Made by a program: the position numbers and the translations under genes
Notes under the pieces: generated by a model
What the model saw: the letters and a program-made list of their open reading frames with translations, nothing else
Told to the model about the DNA's origin: nothing
The model's database searches: none
Source: Acinetobacter proteolyticus
GTDB taxonomy: Bacteria > Pseudomonadota > Gammaproteobacteria > Pseudomonadales > Moraxellaceae
DNA length: 64,000 bases
Direction: 5' to 3'
Assembly: GCF_000367945.1 (NCBI RefSeq)
Contig: NZ_KB849178.1
Span: 1-64,000 of the forward strand
Shown here: positions 1-8,449 of the stretch, piece after piece
Numbering within the stretch: position 1 is the stretch's first letter
Layout: each line of letters starts with the position of its first letter

Positions 1-1445
1 CATGTGTGTCCGTTACATTGCTGCTATTTCCTGCGGCATCTGTAAACGTAACTTTGGCATCGATGGTTTTATCGCCATCTGCCAATAATCCACTGCCCGG
101 TACACTCACGCTCCACGTACCATTGGCTGAATTGACTGTCGCGGTATAAGTCACACCATTCACAACAACTGTCACTACAGTGCTCGCTGCATCTGTAGGT
201 ACACCTGTTAATGTGCCTGTTAAAGTTACATTGCCTGCAGATTCTGCTGCATTGACGACGTTATCTGCAGTCACAGAATCAATGTTCAATGTTGTACCTG
301 AAACATCTGGGCCAACCGTATCCACTGTTTCTGTACCTGGTGTAGATGGGTTACCCGCTGGGTCTGTTGCTACAGCAGTAACTGTACTGCCATTCGGTAA
401 ATTACCTGGGTTTGGTGTGGTCCATACCCCAGTGGTTGGATCAGTTGGAACCTGAACCGTACTGCCATCTGGGAAGGTCACCGTAACCGTCGAACCTGGT
501 TCTGCAGTCCCTGTAATTGGATCTGTACCATTAATTGGATTAATCTCTGGCGCATTCGGTGCAGTGGTGTCCACTGTATAAACGTGTGTGTCCGTTACAT
601 TGCTGCTATTACCCGCTGCATCTGTAAACGTAACTTTGGCGTCAATGGTTTTATCGCCATCTGCCAATAATCCACTGCCCGGTACACTCACACTCCATGT
701 ACCATTGGCTGAATTAACTGTCGCTGTATAGGTCACACCATTCACAACAACCGTCACCACAGTCGTCGCTGCATCTGCAGGTACGCCTGTTAATGTGCCT
801 GTTAAAGTTACATTGCCTGCAGATTCTGCTGCATTGATGACATTATCTGTGGTCACAGGATCAATGTTCAATGTTGTACCTGAAACATCTGGGCCAACCG
901 TATCCACTGTTTCTGTACCTGGTGTAGATGGGTTACCCGCAGGGTCTGTTGCTATAGCTGTTACTGTACCGCCATTTGGTAAGTTCCCTGGATTTGGTGT
1001 GGTCCATACCCCAGTGGTTGGATCGGTTGGAACCTGAACACTTGTGCCATCCGGGAAGGTTACGGTCACCGTTGAACCGGGTTCTGCAGTCCCTGTAATT
1101 GGATCTGTACCATTAATTGGATTAATCTCTGGCGCATTCGGTGCAGTGGTGTCCACTGTATAAACGTGTGTGTCCGTTACATTGCTGCTATTACCCGCTG
1201 CATCTGTAAACGTAACTTTGGCGTCAATGGTTTTATCGCCATCTGCCAATAATCCACTGCCCGGTACACTCACACTCCATGTACCATTGGCTGAATTAAC
1301 TGTCGCTGTATAGGTCACACCATTCACAACAACCGTCACCACAGTCGTCGCTGCATCTGCAGGTACGCCTGTTAATGTGCCTGTTAAAGTTACATTGCCT
1401 GCAGATTCTGCTGCATTGATGACATTATCTGTGGTCACAGGATCA
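1..1445 (-). repeat. 582-bp tandem coding repeat in the adhesin (2.5 copies)
   Basis: Matching landmarks at 12, 594 and about 1176 are spaced exactly 582 bp, or 194 codons. Each unit encodes one Ig-like module starting near PVTTDNVIN and a second one starting near [15 protein letters not shown]. The module at about 1165-1444 and the one at 583-862 look identical at DNA level, while the copy at the window edge differs at several bases. This fits recent duplication or gene conversion within the array. Confidence 0.85.
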
Positions 1446-2068
1446 ATATTAAATTTTACGGCATCGGTATTTGGTGGTGTGGTATCTGTATTGTTGTTAT
1501 TTCCTCCACCTCCACCGCCGCCACTTGCTGCTGCGGCAATCCCACCAATCGCAAGTACAGGTAAAGCCCATAACCATGGACTGAAGCCACTCGATGTTTC
1601 ACCTGCATAAAGTAATGGCTCTACTGCCTGAATGGGTTGTAATGTTGCGGCTTCAACTGGTGCCGCCGCCGCTTCAGGCACAACCGCGGGTGTTTCTTCT
1701 AAAAAGACAGCCCCTTCATGATCATCATCATCTGAGTCAGCATCAGCATCGGCGTCCGCATCGGCATCTGCGTCTGCATCCGTTTCAGCATCTTTAAAAT
1801 GTGCCCAAACTAATTGATTATCTTCACCTTGGAGGACCAGACTATTATCTGCTACTTCACTATTATTGAAGAAATTATGAATAACGATTGTTTCGCCATT
1901 TTTTAATACTACTACCGCATTTACACCATCTCTCTTAACAACTGAAATATCACTTGCAGAGACCTTAATTAACACAACTGAAGGCTCAGAGGGTAATGTG
2001 GCTGTTTTTCCCGTCGTATTTACAAGGGTTTCATGACTTTCCTTGGAAATAATTTGTATTTGAGACAT
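1..2068 (-). CDS. Bap-like giant surface adhesin, N-terminal part (runs off window)
   Basis: The reading frame opens with ATG at 2068 on the minus strand and stays open for about 689 codons to the window edge, so only the N-terminus is present. Residues 1-95 look like the BapA prefix-like domain of large type I-secreted biofilm proteins. An acidic Asp-Ala run (residues 97-111), a Pro/Ala/Glu stretch, a hydrophobic segment with two Trp (about 160-181) and seven Gly (183-189) follow. From about residue 205 there are Ig-like modules of about 97 residues in two alternating types. The family builds cell-surface biofilm adhesins of several thousand residues. No N-terminal signal peptide is visible, which fits a C-terminal type I secretion signal outside the window. 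It could be Bap itself or one of the Bap-like proteins BLP1/BLP2; the missing C-terminus decides. Confidence 0.85.
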   Translation of the reverse strand, partial: MSQIQIISKESHETLVNTTGKTATLPSEPSVVLIKVSASDISVVKRDGVNAVVVLKNGETIVIHNFFNNSEVADNSLVLQGEDNQLVWAHFKDAETDADADADADADADADSDDDDHEGAVFLEETPAVVPEAAAAPVEAATLQPIQAVEPLLYAGETSSGFSPWLWALPVLAIGGIAAAASGGGGGGGNNNNTDTTPPNTDAVKFNIDPVTTDNVINAAESAGNVTLTGTLTGVPADAATTVVTVVVNGVTYTATVNSANGTWSVSVPGSGLLADGDKTIDAKVTFTDAAGNSSNVTDTHVYTVDTTAPNAPEINPINGTDPITGTAEPGSTVTVTFPDGTSVQVPTDPTTGVWTTPNPGNLPNGGTVTAIATDPAGNPSTPGTETVDTVGPDVSGTTLNIDPVTTDNVINAAESAGNVTLTGTLTGVPADAATTVVTVVVNGVTYTATVNSANGTWSVSVPGSGLLADGDKTIDAKVTFTDAAGNSSNVTDTHVYTVDTTAPNAPEINPINGTDPITGTAEPGSTVTVTFPDGSTVQVPTDPTTGVWTTPNPGNLPNGSTVTAVATDPAGNPSTPGTETVDTVGPDVSGTTLNIDSVTADNVVNAAESAGNVTLTGTLTGVPTDAASTVVTVVVNGVTYTATVNSANGTWSVSVPGSGLLADGDKTIDAKVTFTDAAGNSSNVTDTH

Positions 2069-2486
2069 GGTTATATTCCTCATTATAAATTTTTAATATT
2101 TAATCAATTCTTAATGACATTATTAACTTAAGTTTAAATTATTGTTTCTAAGTGATAGAGTTCACAGCACCACTTTAAATCAAACAAAATAAATGTTAAA
2201 TAGCTCACAAAATAAAAAAACAAACTTACATTTTATTATTTTTTCATAACACAATAAAACCATGATTTATAAACAATAAAAAATTAAAAAAAGTTGAAAA
2301 TATATTGTAAATTTACACATCTAAACAAACAAAACCCTAGAAAGCCATAAATACCTAAAAGGCATTTAAAAAAAACTAAACAAAATATTAAACAACAATT
2401 AATCTCCAAATAAAAAACATAACTCAATCATAATTATTATTTAATTAAATTTTAAAAATATTTTAAAAACATTTACCTAATAAAAT
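2069..2486. other. AT-rich intergenic region upstream of the adhesin
   Basis: This gap of about 420 bp is almost pure A/T with long A runs and no plausible gene. It must hold the adhesin promoter, but many TATAAT-like hexamers occur and I cannot choose one. Such composition upstream of a surface adhesin is typical of H-NS-bound DNA; that is inference. Confidence 0.5.
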
Positions 2487-2487
2487 A

Positions 2488-2517
2488 AAAAAAGCCTTTT
2501 ATCAAAAGGCTTTTTTT
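2488..2517 (-). terminator. Rho-independent terminator of the Na+/H+ antiporter gene
   Basis: Stem AAAGCCTTTT with AAAAGGCTTT around a 3-nt loop, followed in the minus direction by a run of U. It lies just past the stop codon at 2540. The symmetric A/T flanks could also stop transcription in the other direction. Confidence 0.8.
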
Positions 2518-2539
2518 AACAAAAAACAAAAATATGCAA

Positions 2540-4039
2540 TTAAAAATTATCAGGATTCTCTAACCGCTTTACTTCTTCACGTTTATTCGGGTGATGCATG
2601 GTTGCGACACCATCATCTGTTTTCTGATCCAATAAAATTTCAGGATTATAAATGGTAATGGTTTCTCGCCCCACACTGTCTTCACCCACAATATATTTAA
2701 AACCGCGGCGATTCATCTTGTTGCACATTCGCTGATAAAAGCCTTTTAACCCTTGGGTCTCTTCACTCGGGTTGTAATAGAAAGCATTCATCACAGCAGG
2801 TAAACCAAGGCCACAGACCACACCTGATAGCAATACACTAATAAAGGTATAACCAATCAAGATACTACTGTATTGACTTAATTCTGGAATATTTGCCACT
2901 GCAAGAATCAACGCCAGTGAAATCCCTCCTCGAACCCCCCCCCACGAGAGAATCGCTAGACTACCGTTGTAGCTCTTATTACGGAATGATGGAAATAAGG
3001 CGAAGGCGGCGAAATTTGCCGCAAAACGAGATAAATGCAGGATAATAAAGGCAATGATGCCTCCAATAATTAAATTAGCACTCAAATCAAGAATAAATAA
3101 CTCTAAACCAATCAAGGTGAATAGGAAGGAATTAATAATCCCTTCAACTGTATGCCAAAAATGGTTGACCTCACGAATTTCTCTTTGTTCACGAATCTCT
3201 TGCCATTTATTCCCTACAATTAAGCCACCAATAACACAGGCAATTGGTGCAGATGCATGTGCAAATAAAGCAACGAGGTATGAGCCGCTTGCAAGCAATG
3301 CCGTGGTTAAAATCAGTGACTCCATCTCATGTTTACCACGCAGTAAACGTAAGATCGCAAAACCAAATGCAAAGCCAATAATAACGGCGACAAAGATTTC
3401 ATATAATAGCGTTTCTATGGTTGCCAATAATGAAAAATGCTCTCCTTGTAAAACCTTTAATAAGGTCATAAACAAGGCAATACACATCGCATCATTAAAT
3501 AATGACTCTCCCTCTAGTTTTACAATCAGATGATGCGGTGCCCGAATAGAACTTAACACCCCTTTAACACCAATTGGATCGGTTGCACCAAGTGCCGCAC
3601 CTAATAATAGTAAAACACCAATGGGTACTGGATAGCCAACCACCCATTGAAATAAATATAATAATCCTGCGTAAAATCCTGCACATAACACCAGTGCAAT
3701 CGTGGCTAAAATACCAATCGGTTTCCAGTAACTTCTTAAATCTGAAATTTTAAATTTCAACGCAGATGAAGTTAAAATAAAACAAATCACACCATTGATT
3801 AGAAAATCATAAAAATCAATATTTCTTACAGCTGCTTCAATATTATGAATATTAATGGTAATAAATTGATTACCATTTAATAAACTTGCGCCCCACTGTA
3901 GTATAAAGACAAAAATAGCCGAGACAATTGGAACACCAATGGCCTGAGGAAAACCTAATATTCGTTTATTAAAAATGGTCGTCGCAATGGATAAGGCAAA
4001 AACAACCGTCAATGCTTGTAAAAGAAAAAAGTTACCCAT
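2540..4039 (-). CDS. CPA1 family Na+(K+)/H+ antiporter (NhaP type)
   Basis: 499 residues, with about 12 hydrophobic segments from residue 5 to about 410 and a hydrophilic tail of about 75 residues. The antiporter core carries ATDP (D154) and EGESLFND (176-183), the two signature blocks of the cation:proton antiporter-1 family, in which these acidic residues bind the ion. The protein exchanges cytoplasmic Na+ or K+ for H+ across the inner membrane. ATG 4039 is preceded by GAGG at 8-nt spacing. It is transcribed alone, with its own terminator. Cation selectivity cannot be told from sequence. Confidence 0.9.
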   Translation of the reverse strand: MGNFFLLQALTVVFALSIATTIFNKRILGFPQAIGVPIVSAIFVFILQWGASLLNGNQFITINIHNIEAAVRNIDFYDFLINGVICFILTSSALKFKISDLRSYWKPIGILATIALVLCAGFYAGLLYLFQWVVGYPVPIGVLLLLGAALGATDPIGVKGVLSSIRAPHHLIVKLEGESLFNDAMCIALFMTLLKVLQGEHFSLLATIETLLYEIFVAVIIGFAFGFAILRLLRGKHEMESLILTTALLASGSYLVALFAHASAPIACVIGGLIVGNKWQEIREQREIREVNHFWHTVEGIINSFLFTLIGLELFILDLSANLIIGGIIAFIILHLSRFAANFAAFALFPSFRNKSYNGSLAILSWGGVRGGISLALILAVANIPELSQYSSILIGYTFISVLLSGVVCGLGLPAVMNAFYYNPSEETQGLKGFYQRMCNKMNRRGFKYIVGEDSVGRETITIYNPEILLDQKTDDGVATMHHPNKREEVKRLENPDNF

Positions 4040-4295
4040 ATGACCTCTTTATTTATTCAATTTTAACAACATAGACTTTATTTAAATTTTAAAACTTTAA
4101 TCAATGATAAAATTTAAAATACTGTGCGATTGAATAAAGAGTGAAGGCCTATGCTGTAATTCATCCATCTTATTATTTAATTTATATTAACAAATGGTTT
4201 AGGCACAACAATAAACCAATCATCCTCAATTCAGCATAGACGCTCTTATTTTACGTTAATTCTTCTACTGATTCGTATATCTTCCGTATAAAAAT

Positions 4296-4317
4296 CAAGG
4301 AGCAACGCTCCTTTTTT
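4296..4317 (-). terminator. Terminator of the ypfJ-like gene
   Basis: On the minus strand AAGGAGC GTT GCTCCTT is followed by GATTTTT, directly after the metallopeptidase stop codon at 4321. Confidence 0.7.
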
Positions 4318-4320
4318 ATC

Positions 4321-5214
4321 CTATTTAAAAGTATTACACTGATTCACATCACCTGATTTTAAACCGATCTGGAACCACTGCATCCGTTGTTCACTGGTAC
4401 CATGAGTAAAACTATCTGGCACAACTTGTCCAGTTGCACGACGCTGTAAATAGTCATCTCCAATTTTTTCTGCTGCATCCATTGCTTCTTCAATATCCCC
4501 CTGCTCTAAGAACTGGGTCCTTTGCTGGTTCTGATGCGCCCAGATTCCTGCAAAACAATCTGCCTGTAATTCTAAACGTACAGAGAGTTGATTGCCTTGT
4601 GCTTGGCTGGCCTGTGCACGCGCTTGCTGAACCTGACCTGAAATACCTAATAGGTTTTGGATATGATGCCCCACCTCATGCGCAATCACATAGGCCTGAG
4701 CAAAATCCCCAGCCTGGTCTTGACGAGAAAGTTCTGTTTGGTTCTGCTCTCCAGAAATCCCCATTTGCTGACGCATATCTTTAAAGAATGAGGTATCGAT
4801 ATAAACTTTCTGATCAGCCGGACAATAAAAAGGTCCCATCGCAGCCTGTGCAGTACCACAACCTGATCGAACCACCCCACTAAATAATACAAGCCGTGGT
4901 GGTTTGTAGGTCATACCCAGTTGTTGAAAGATCGGCGTCCACGTATCTTCGGTATCTGCCAACACTGTACCCACAAAATCACTGGCCTCTTTTTGATCAG
5001 GCGTTAAGCTTTGTGGTGCGCTGCCTTGCTGTGAAGACTGAGCATTGGTGACTGCTTGAGTTGCTTGATAGGCTTGCTGTGGATCAACCCCAAAAAATTT
5101 CCAAGCCACAAAAGCCACCACCAAACCGATAATACTAATTCCACCTGCTTTCGCACCGCCACCACCGCGACGGTCTTCAACATTGGTACTGACTCGACGA
5201 CCTTTCCAACGCAT
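4321..5214 (-). CDS. ypfJ: Neutral zinc metallopeptidase, YpfJ family
   Basis: 297 residues, the usual length for this family (PF04228). A glycine-rich basic N-terminus leads into one membrane segment (about 25-42), so the protein is probably anchored in the inner membrane with the peptidase domain outside. The zinc-binding HEVGHH lies at 179-184, and E216 in LELQAD is the likely third ligand. The family is predicted to be proteolytic, but substrates are not established. The ATG at 5214 has GAGG five bases upstream. It lies 37 bp downstream of the yedI-like gene on the same strand, so the two are probably co-transcribed. Confidence 0.88.
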   Translation of the reverse strand: MRWKGRRVSTNVEDRRGGGGAKAGGISIIGLVVAFVAWKFFGVDPQQAYQATQAVTNAQSSQQGSAPQSLTPDQKEASDFVGTVLADTEDTWTPIFQQLGMTYKPPRLVLFSGVVRSGCGTAQAAMGPFYCPADQKVYIDTSFFKDMRQQMGISGEQNQTELSRQDQAGDFAQAYVIAHEVGHHIQNLLGISGQVQQARAQASQAQGNQLSVRLELQADCFAGIWAHQNQQRTQFLEQGDIEEAMDAAEKIGDDYLQRRATGQVVPDSFTHGTSEQRMQWFQIGLKSGDVNQCNTFK

Positions 5215-5251
5215 AACTACCTCACATAATTCTAATGATGACGACCTAGGT

Positions 5252-6178
5252 TTAAGCAGATGCTTTTTTTGGCCAGAGTTTCTGGATCAAACTGACAATC
5301 ATCAACACAACAGCACCCGCAAGTAACCCCACACCTAAATTAATTAGAGTTGGTGTTAAAGCACCAATAATTGAGCCGACACTCGGAATCAGCTCTAAAT
5401 GATCAACCGTTTCTTCAGTAAAGTGATGCAATAAAGGAATGGTATGCGTAATGATACCGCCACCAACTAAGAACATTGCAACCGTTCCAACAATTGAAAG
5501 TGTTTTCATTAAAATTGGCGCAAAAGCAAGTAAACCACGACCGATTTTATTTTTTAATTCAGAAGCTTGTTGTGTAAGATATAAACCTAAATCATCAATT
5601 TTGACGATCATTGCAACCAAGCCATATACCCCGACAGTCATGACGATTGCGATAATACTTAATACTGTCACTTTAGTCATAAATGCAGCTGTTGCAACTG
5701 TACCTAACGAAATCACCACAATTTCAGCAGAAAGAATAAAGTCTGTTCGAATCGCTCCCTTAACTTTCTCCTTTTCAAATTTGGCTAAATCGACCTCGAC
5801 TTGTTGTAGGTTTTCACTGGCTTCTTCTGCTGTTTTGGCTTTTTTGTGAAACAGCATATGCGCGACTTTCTCTACCCCTTCATAACACAGAAATAGACCA
5901 CCAAGCATAAGTAAGGGATTAATCAACCAAGGGGCAACCACACTAATCAATAAGGCCAATGGAACGAGAATTAATTTATTAATGAATGAACCTTTTGCAA
6001 CACTCCAGACCACAGGTAATTCCCGATCTGAACGTACGCCACTGACTTGTTGTGCATTCAGGGCGAGGTCATCCCCCAATACGCCTGCAGTCTTCTTGGC
6101 TGCCATTTTACTCATTACCGCAACATCATCTAAAATCGTTGCAATATCATCCAGTAATAGTAATAAACCACTCGCCAT
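5252..6178 (-). CDS. yedI: DUF808 inner-membrane protein (YedI)
   Basis: 308 residues, close to E. coli YedI. The soluble N-terminus contains the family signature [19 protein letters not shown] followed by a [13 protein letters not shown] stretch. Several transmembrane helices follow between about 70-115, 155-200, 215-245 and 270-300. The function of DUF808 proteins is not known. ATG 6178 has AGGA seven bases upstream. It is the first gene of a probable two-gene unit with the metallopeptidase and is divergent from trpS. Confidence 0.88.
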   Translation of the reverse strand: MASGLLLLLDDIATILDDVAVMSKMAAKKTAGVLGDDLALNAQQVSGVRSDRELPVVWSVAKGSFINKLILVPLALLISVVAPWLINPLLMLGGLFLCYEGVEKVAHMLFHKKAKTAEEASENLQQVEVDLAKFEKEKVKGAIRTDFILSAEIVVISLGTVATAAFMTKVTVLSIIAIVMTVGVYGLVAMIVKIDDLGLYLTQQASELKNKIGRGLLAFAPILMKTLSIVGTVAMFLVGGGIITHTIPLLHHFTEETVDHLELIPSVGSIIGALTPTLINLGVGLLAGAVVLMIVSLIQKLWPKKASA

Positions 6179-6342
6179 TTTTATTTCCTAATTTGTATTT
6201 ATAGCACCATTGTAGGATTACGCAGTGAAATCACAATATGATTTTAAGAAAAAGTTAAAATTATCGCTGACGAAAAAAATTTATTTCTCGTACAATAATA
6301 TCAATCTTATATCTATGAAATTACTGAATCTTGGAACATATC

Positions 6343-7356
6343 ATGAGTAATATTGATCAACGTCCCATCATTTTGACAGGCGACCGTCCAACAGGACAAC
6401 TCCACCTTGGACATTTTGTCGGTTCATTACGTTCTCGTGTAGGTCTACAAGACAGTCATCATCAACATCTGTTATTGGCTGATGCACAAGCGATGACGGA
6501 CAATGCCGATAATCCAGATAAAGTTCGCAACAACATCCTGCAAGTTGCACTCGATTATCTTGCTGTGGGCATTGATCCAAGCAAAACCACGATTTGTGTA
6601 CAGTCTTGCTTACCTGCATTGAATGAATTGACCATGATTTACCTCAACTACGTGACCGTTGCACGTTTAGAGCGTAATCCAACCGTAAAAGCTGAAATCC
6701 AATTACGTAATTTTGAACGTGATATTCCAGCAGGTTTCTTGTGCTATCCAATTGCACAAGCAGCAGACATTACTGCATTTAAAGCGACTGTAGTACCTGT
6801 TGGTGAAGATCAGCTCCCAATGATTGAACAAACCAACGAAGTGGTACGTCGCATTAACCGCCAAATCGGCCATGATCTATTACCAGAATGTAAAGCCCTG
6901 CTATCAAATATGGCACGCTTGCCTGGTTTTGATGGTAAAGCGAAGATGTCAAAATCTTTAGGCAATACCATTGTGTTGAATGCTACGGATAAAGACATCA
7001 AAAAAGCCGTCAATGCGATGTATACCGATCCTAACCATCTCCGTATTGAAGACCCAGGTCAGGTTGAAGGCAATATCGTATTTACTTATCTTGATGCATT
7101 CGATCCAAATAAAGAAGAAGTGGAAGAATTAAAAGCACATTATCGTCGTGGTGGTCTCGGTGATGGTACTGTGAAAAAACGCTTGGAAGGTGTGTTGCAA
7201 GAGTTGATTGCACCAATCCGTGAACGTCGTGCCGAGTTAGAAAAAGATCCAGATTACATTATGGATGTACTCAAACAAGGAACTGAAAAATGCCGCATTA
7301 TCACGCAACAAACGCTGGATGAAGTGAAAGCGGGTATTGGATTATTTAAATTCTAA
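6343..7356 (+). CDS. trpS: Tryptophan--tRNA ligase
   Basis: 337 residues. It charges tRNA-Trp with tryptophan at the expense of ATP in the cytoplasm. The class I signatures are present: HLGH at 21-24 and KMSKS at 201-205. I chose ATG 6343 rather than the in-frame TTG at 6331, because homologues start close to the RPIILTGDRPTG block and the TTG has no ribosome site; the ATG also has only a weak one (GGAA). A strong terminator follows at once, so the gene ends its own transcript. Confidence 0.96.
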   Translation: MSNIDQRPIILTGDRPTGQLHLGHFVGSLRSRVGLQDSHHQHLLLADAQAMTDNADNPDKVRNNILQVALDYLAVGIDPSKTTICVQSCLPALNELTMIYLNYVTVARLERNPTVKAEIQLRNFERDIPAGFLCYPIAQAADITAFKATVVPVGEDQLPMIEQTNEVVRRINRQIGHDLLPECKALLSNMARLPGFDGKAKMSKSLGNTIVLNATDKDIKKAVNAMYTDPNHLRIEDPGQVEGNIVFTYLDAFDPNKEEVEELKAHYRRGGLGDGTVKKRLEGVLQELIAPIRERRAELEKDPDYIMDVLKQGTEKCRIITQQTLDEVKAGIGLFKF

Positions 7357-7375
7357 TTTACGTTACTTTTCACAT

Positions 7376-7402
7376 AAAAAGCCCATATTTGGGCTTTTTT
7401 AT
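7376..7402 (+). terminator. trpS terminator
   Basis: AAAAAGCCC ATATT(T) GGGCTTTTTT hairpin with a U tail, 20 bp after the trpS stop codon. Confidence 0.9.
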
Positions 7403-7474
7403 TTTAAACCTTTGATTTAAGTTTAATTTTAGAACTTTATTAAAAAATAAAAAACTAACAATTTTCGTCACTTA

Positions 7475-7500
7475 TTAACATCAATTAACAGTAGTTAACA
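7475..7500 (+). promoter_or_regulatory. Three TTAACA boxes in exact 10-bp phase
   Basis: TTAACA occurs at 7475, 7485 and 7495, exactly one helical turn apart, and once more at 7554. The array lies upstream of the candidate small RNA. It may be a binding site for a DNA-bending or multimeric regulator; the factor is unknown. Confidence 0.4.
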
Positions 7501-7651
7501 TGAATACCGATGAACTTAGTCAGGTTTTTTCATACTATGAGCTCGTAGGTTAGTTAACACTAATCTCATGACATTTCTCCTTTCAACCGAAACTGTTTTA
7601 AACAGATTCGTTGTTCAACGCAATGATCACCCCAATCATTGCGTTTTTTTT
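7500..7651 (+). ncRNA. aar: Candidate Hfq-type small RNA downstream of trpS (Aar-like)
   Basis: A very strong terminator ends at about 7651, 250 bp after trpS already has its own, and no credible gene lies between them, so a separate short transcript is implied. A foldable region at 7537-7569 (ATGAG/CTCAT enclosing TTAGT/ACTAA) is followed by the unpaired pyrimidine segment TTTCTCCTTTC (7574-7584), complementary to a Shine-Dalgarno core. A small CTGTT/AACAG hairpin (7593-7605) and the terminator complete it. The Hfq-dependent small RNA Aar of A. baylyi was described next to trpS, between trpS and sucD, and linked to amino acid metabolism; identity with Aar is inferred from position. The 5' end is a guess. 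A 17-codon frame at 7500-7553 (MNTDELSQ...) lacks a ribosome site. Confidence 0.6.
7617..7651 (+). terminator. Strong orphan terminator (3' end of the small RNA)
   Basis: A perfect 11-bp stem, AACGCAATGAT with ATCATTGCGTT, surrounds a 7-nt loop and is followed by eight T. Confidence 0.9.
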
Positions 7652-7771
7652 CGTCTGCACGAATGTGGTCAATTTAAGTTGAAATTTAGGCGTATTGGCT
7701 TTACTCTTATAACTGTTTTATTTTTATAAAAAATTTATTAATTAACGCTAAAAGAAATAAGAGTAATCGCG

Positions 7772-8416
7772 ATGATCTGGGATCTTTTAACACATCCTTC
7801 TAACCTTGTTTTTAGCATTGCTTTAATGCTATGCCTGTTTATTGGCCTGCTCGAATTCATTCTATTATTATTCGGCGGTAGTTCTAGTTTTTTGGAACAA
7901 TTTTTACCAGATAGTCTTACCGATATTGATCATGCAGATATCTCTGTTGAACAACCTGATTCTGTTTTGACCCAGTTTTTGGAATGGCTGTATTTGGGTA
8001 AAGTTCCCTTACTCATCTGGCTGATCATCTTTTTAACGGTCTATGCACTCACAGGTTTAATCATCCAAGATTTGTTCTATCAATTTACAGAGCATTACCT
8101 CTCTGCGTGGATTATTGCGCCTGTCTGCTTATTTTTATCAATGCCGCTAGTGCGTTATAGCGCTGCCTTAGTAACTAAAATAATTCCTAAAGATGAAACT
8201 ACTGCAATTCAGGCAGATGATTTAATTGGCAGAACTGCACACATCATTTTAGGGGATGCTAAACCCAACTCCCCTGCACAGGCCAAAGTTAAAGACCAAT
8301 TTGGTCAAACCCACTACGTCTTAGTTGAACCCGAACTTGATCTGGTTTTCCATCAAGGACAAGACGTAATTTTAACGCAAAGAACCAAAATTGGATTCCA
8401 AGCGATTGCTGTTTAA
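7772..8416 (+). CDS. yqiJ: YqiJ family membrane protein with OB-fold (NfeD-like)
   Basis: 214 residues, with transmembrane segments at about 11-34, 78-98 and 110-134 and a soluble beta-rich C-terminal domain at about 150-207, as in the NfeD-like partners of flotillins. E. coli has the same gene pair yqiJ-yqiK. The likely role is organisation of membrane microdomains together with the flotillin encoded 33 bp downstream; the exact activity is unknown. ATG 7772 has a weak AAGAG upstream. The promoter probably lies in the 120 bp after the small RNA terminator. Confidence 0.85.
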   Translation: MIWDLLTHPSNLVFSIALMLCLFIGLLEFILLLFGGSSSFLEQFLPDSLTDIDHADISVEQPDSVLTQFLEWLYLGKVPLLIWLIIFLTVYALTGLIIQDLFYQFTEHYLSAWIIAPVCLFLSMPLVRYSAALVTKIIPKDETTAIQADDLIGRTAHIILGDAKPNSPAQAKVKDQFGQTHYVLVEPELDLVFHQGQDVILTQRTKIGFQAIAV

Positions 8417-8449
8417 TTTTTATATTTATGACTATATGAGGGTGTTTAT

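Noticed and set aside
1..1445. Repeats as a CRISPR array
   Set aside because: The unit is 582 bp, in frame, without spacers; it encodes Ig-like modules.
180..1797. Several open frames on the plus strand opposite the adhesin
   Set aside because: They repeat with the same 582-bp period as the adhesin and lack ribosome sites; they are antisense shadows of repetitive coding DNA.
6331..6342. TTG start four codons upstream for trpS
   Set aside because: No ribosome site; the ATG at 6343 fits the family N-terminus better.
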